From NCBI RefSeq assembly GCF_000496695.1, contig NZ_BAUJ01000043.1, positions 1 through 46,227 on the forward strand: DNA of 46,227 nucleotides. The letters run 5' to 3'. This document shows positions 45,625 through 46,227 of this stretch, in pieces (position 1 is the first letter of the stretch; each line of letters begins with the position of its first letter). Below the pieces are notes generated by a model. That model ran no database searches. It had not been told where the DNA came from and worked only from the letters and a program-made list of their open reading frames with translations. Source of the stretch: Vibrio halioticoli NBRC 102217 (GTDB taxonomy: Bacteria > Pseudomonadota > Gammaproteobacteria > Enterobacterales > Vibrionaceae). The position numbers and the translations under genes were made by a program.

Positions 45625-46186
45625 GATCCCAGGTCATGTCGCCTTAAAAGATGTTCAAATATGGTTTCAAGACGAAGCTAGATTTGGTCAACGCAATACA
45701 ACAACGCGAATATGGGCAGAGAAAGGTACGCGCCCTAGAGTAGTACAACAACAGCAGTTTGAGTATGCATACCTTTTCGGAGCAGTATGTGCCACGAGAG
45801 GAGAAGCCGAAGCAATAGTGGCTCCCCTGAGCAATATGGAAGCAATGAAAGAGCAACTCAGATTAATTTCTCAAGCCACACCCGCTGGCAAGCATGCTGT
45901 TGTGATCATGGATCAAGCGAGTTGGCACCAGAGCTATCTTGCAGATGAGTTTGAGAACCTCACCATCATTCATATCCCACCCTATTCTCCCGAACTTAAC
46001 CCTATAGAACAGGTATGGAGTTGGCTGCGTCAAAATGAAGTAGCAAATAGGTGCTTCGAAAATTATGACGATATTGTAGAGACACTATGTAGAGCGTGGA
46101 ATCGTAGAGCGTGGAATCGGTTTTGTGAAGATAAAAGCAGAGTCATCTCACTCTGCTTTAGAGACTGGTTAAACTTGATAAGTTAA
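45575..46186 (+). CDS. IS630 transposase, C-terminal catalytic frame
   Basis: 203 residues from a TTG, though independent initiation is doubtful; the real protein is probably made by frameshifting from the preceding frame. The catalytic triad is visible as D33 (WFQDEARFG), D113 (VIMDQASWH) and E145 (SPELNPIEQVW). Losing one A of the A7 tract would join the frames as EAFKKFPIETILK. A 15-base tandem duplication near the end (46090-46119) repeats AWNR and may harm the C-terminus. Confidence 0.85.
   Translation: MKLKKLLKKFPIETILKIPGHVALKDVQIWFQDEARFGQRNTTTRIWAEKGTRPRVVQQQQFEYAYLFGAVCATRGEAEAIVAPLSNMEAMKEQLRLISQATPAGKHAVVIMDQASWHQSYLADEFENLTIIHIPPYSPELNPIEQVWSWLRQNEVANRCFENYDDIVETLCRAWNRRAWNRFCEDKSRVISLCFRDWLNLIS
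46090..46119 (+). repeat. 15-base tandem duplication in the transposase gene
   Basis: TAGAGCGTGGAATCG occurs twice head to tail (46090-46104, 46105-46119), keeping the frame and giving CRAWNRRAWNRF. IS630 relatives as I recall have a single CRAWN-type segment here. Confidence 0.9.
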
Positions 46187-46227
46187 TTAACGGAATTGGT
46201 ATTACCTAGAATGGTATTAATGAAATG

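Larger units (their letters stand above)
45096..46201 (+). mobile_element. IS630-family insertion sequence
   Basis: Perfect terminal inverted repeats: TACCAATTCCGTTAATT at 45096-45112 and its complement at 46185-46201. IS630 elements insert at and duplicate TA; the TA at 45096-45097 and 46200-46201 would be that duplication, making the element proper 45098-46199 (1102 bases). Inside are two overlapping frames that together make the transposase. It lies beyond the EamA gene in a stretch without intact neighbours. The right flank in the window is only 26 bases. Confidence 0.92.

Overview
The window is a chromosomal segment of a member of the Vibrionaceae, most likely a Vibrio. The evidence is protein-level similarity to Vibrio proteins (an HlyU-type ArsR regulator beside rpsT, an NptA-type Na+/phosphate cotransporter beside nhaR, a solitary outer-membrane autotransporter barrel), moderate G+C, and gene order that I recall from Vibrio chromosomes. 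No species can be named from sequence alone.

Layout. (1) 1-6824, minus strand: the transcription/translation operon rimP-nusA-infB-rbfA-truB-rpsO, with the leader of pnp running off the left edge. (2) 7077-7642, minus: secG followed by tRNA-Leu(GAG) and initiator tRNA-fMet(CAU). (3) 7829-13894, minus: murJ, ribF, ileS, lspA; rpsT diverges from murJ. (4) 14574-17341: hlyU and nhaR (minus) divergent from nptA (plus), whose upstream region holds a Pho box and a PurR-type palindrome. (5) 17439-23839, minus: rppH-ptsP-TSUP permease-lgt-thyA, then an outer-membrane barrel gene. (6) 23840-24453: a 614-base gene-free region rich in DnaA boxes, then mutH (plus). (7) 25142-31945: a small conserved gene, oxyR divergent from a 2-Cys peroxiredoxin, the polyphosphate operon ppk-ppx, and cutC. 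(8) 31942-40555, minus: phoB-phoR-pstS-pstC-pstA-pstB-phoU. (9) 40740-44889, plus: rdgC, trhP-yfhL, a DUF6314-type gene and an EamA transporter. (10) 45096-46201: an IS630-family insertion sequence with its transposase split into two frames.

How the parts work together. Phosphate is the main theme of the right half: sensing (PhoBR/PhoU), high-affinity import (PstSCAB), Na+-driven import (NptA) and polyphosphate storage and breakdown (PPK/PPX). Putative Pho boxes upstream of phoB, ppk and nptA share one geometry: two 7-mers 11 bases apart, followed by a -10 hexamer 10 bases later. The PstC and PstA permeases carry very large extra domains, and PstB has an atypical ABC signature (LAAGQ). The left half is housekeeping: translation initiation, ribosome maturation, tRNA charging, the Sec pathway, lipoprotein maturation and peptidoglycan export.

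Most notable items: the DnaA-box cluster between rppH and mutH, which sits where E. coli has DARS2 (DnaA reactivation); the co-occurrence of PurR-type and Pho-type sites before nptA; the PstB signature change; the enlarged PstC/PstA; and the A7-tract frameshift in the IS630 transposase. I found no clearly novel defence or metabolic system.
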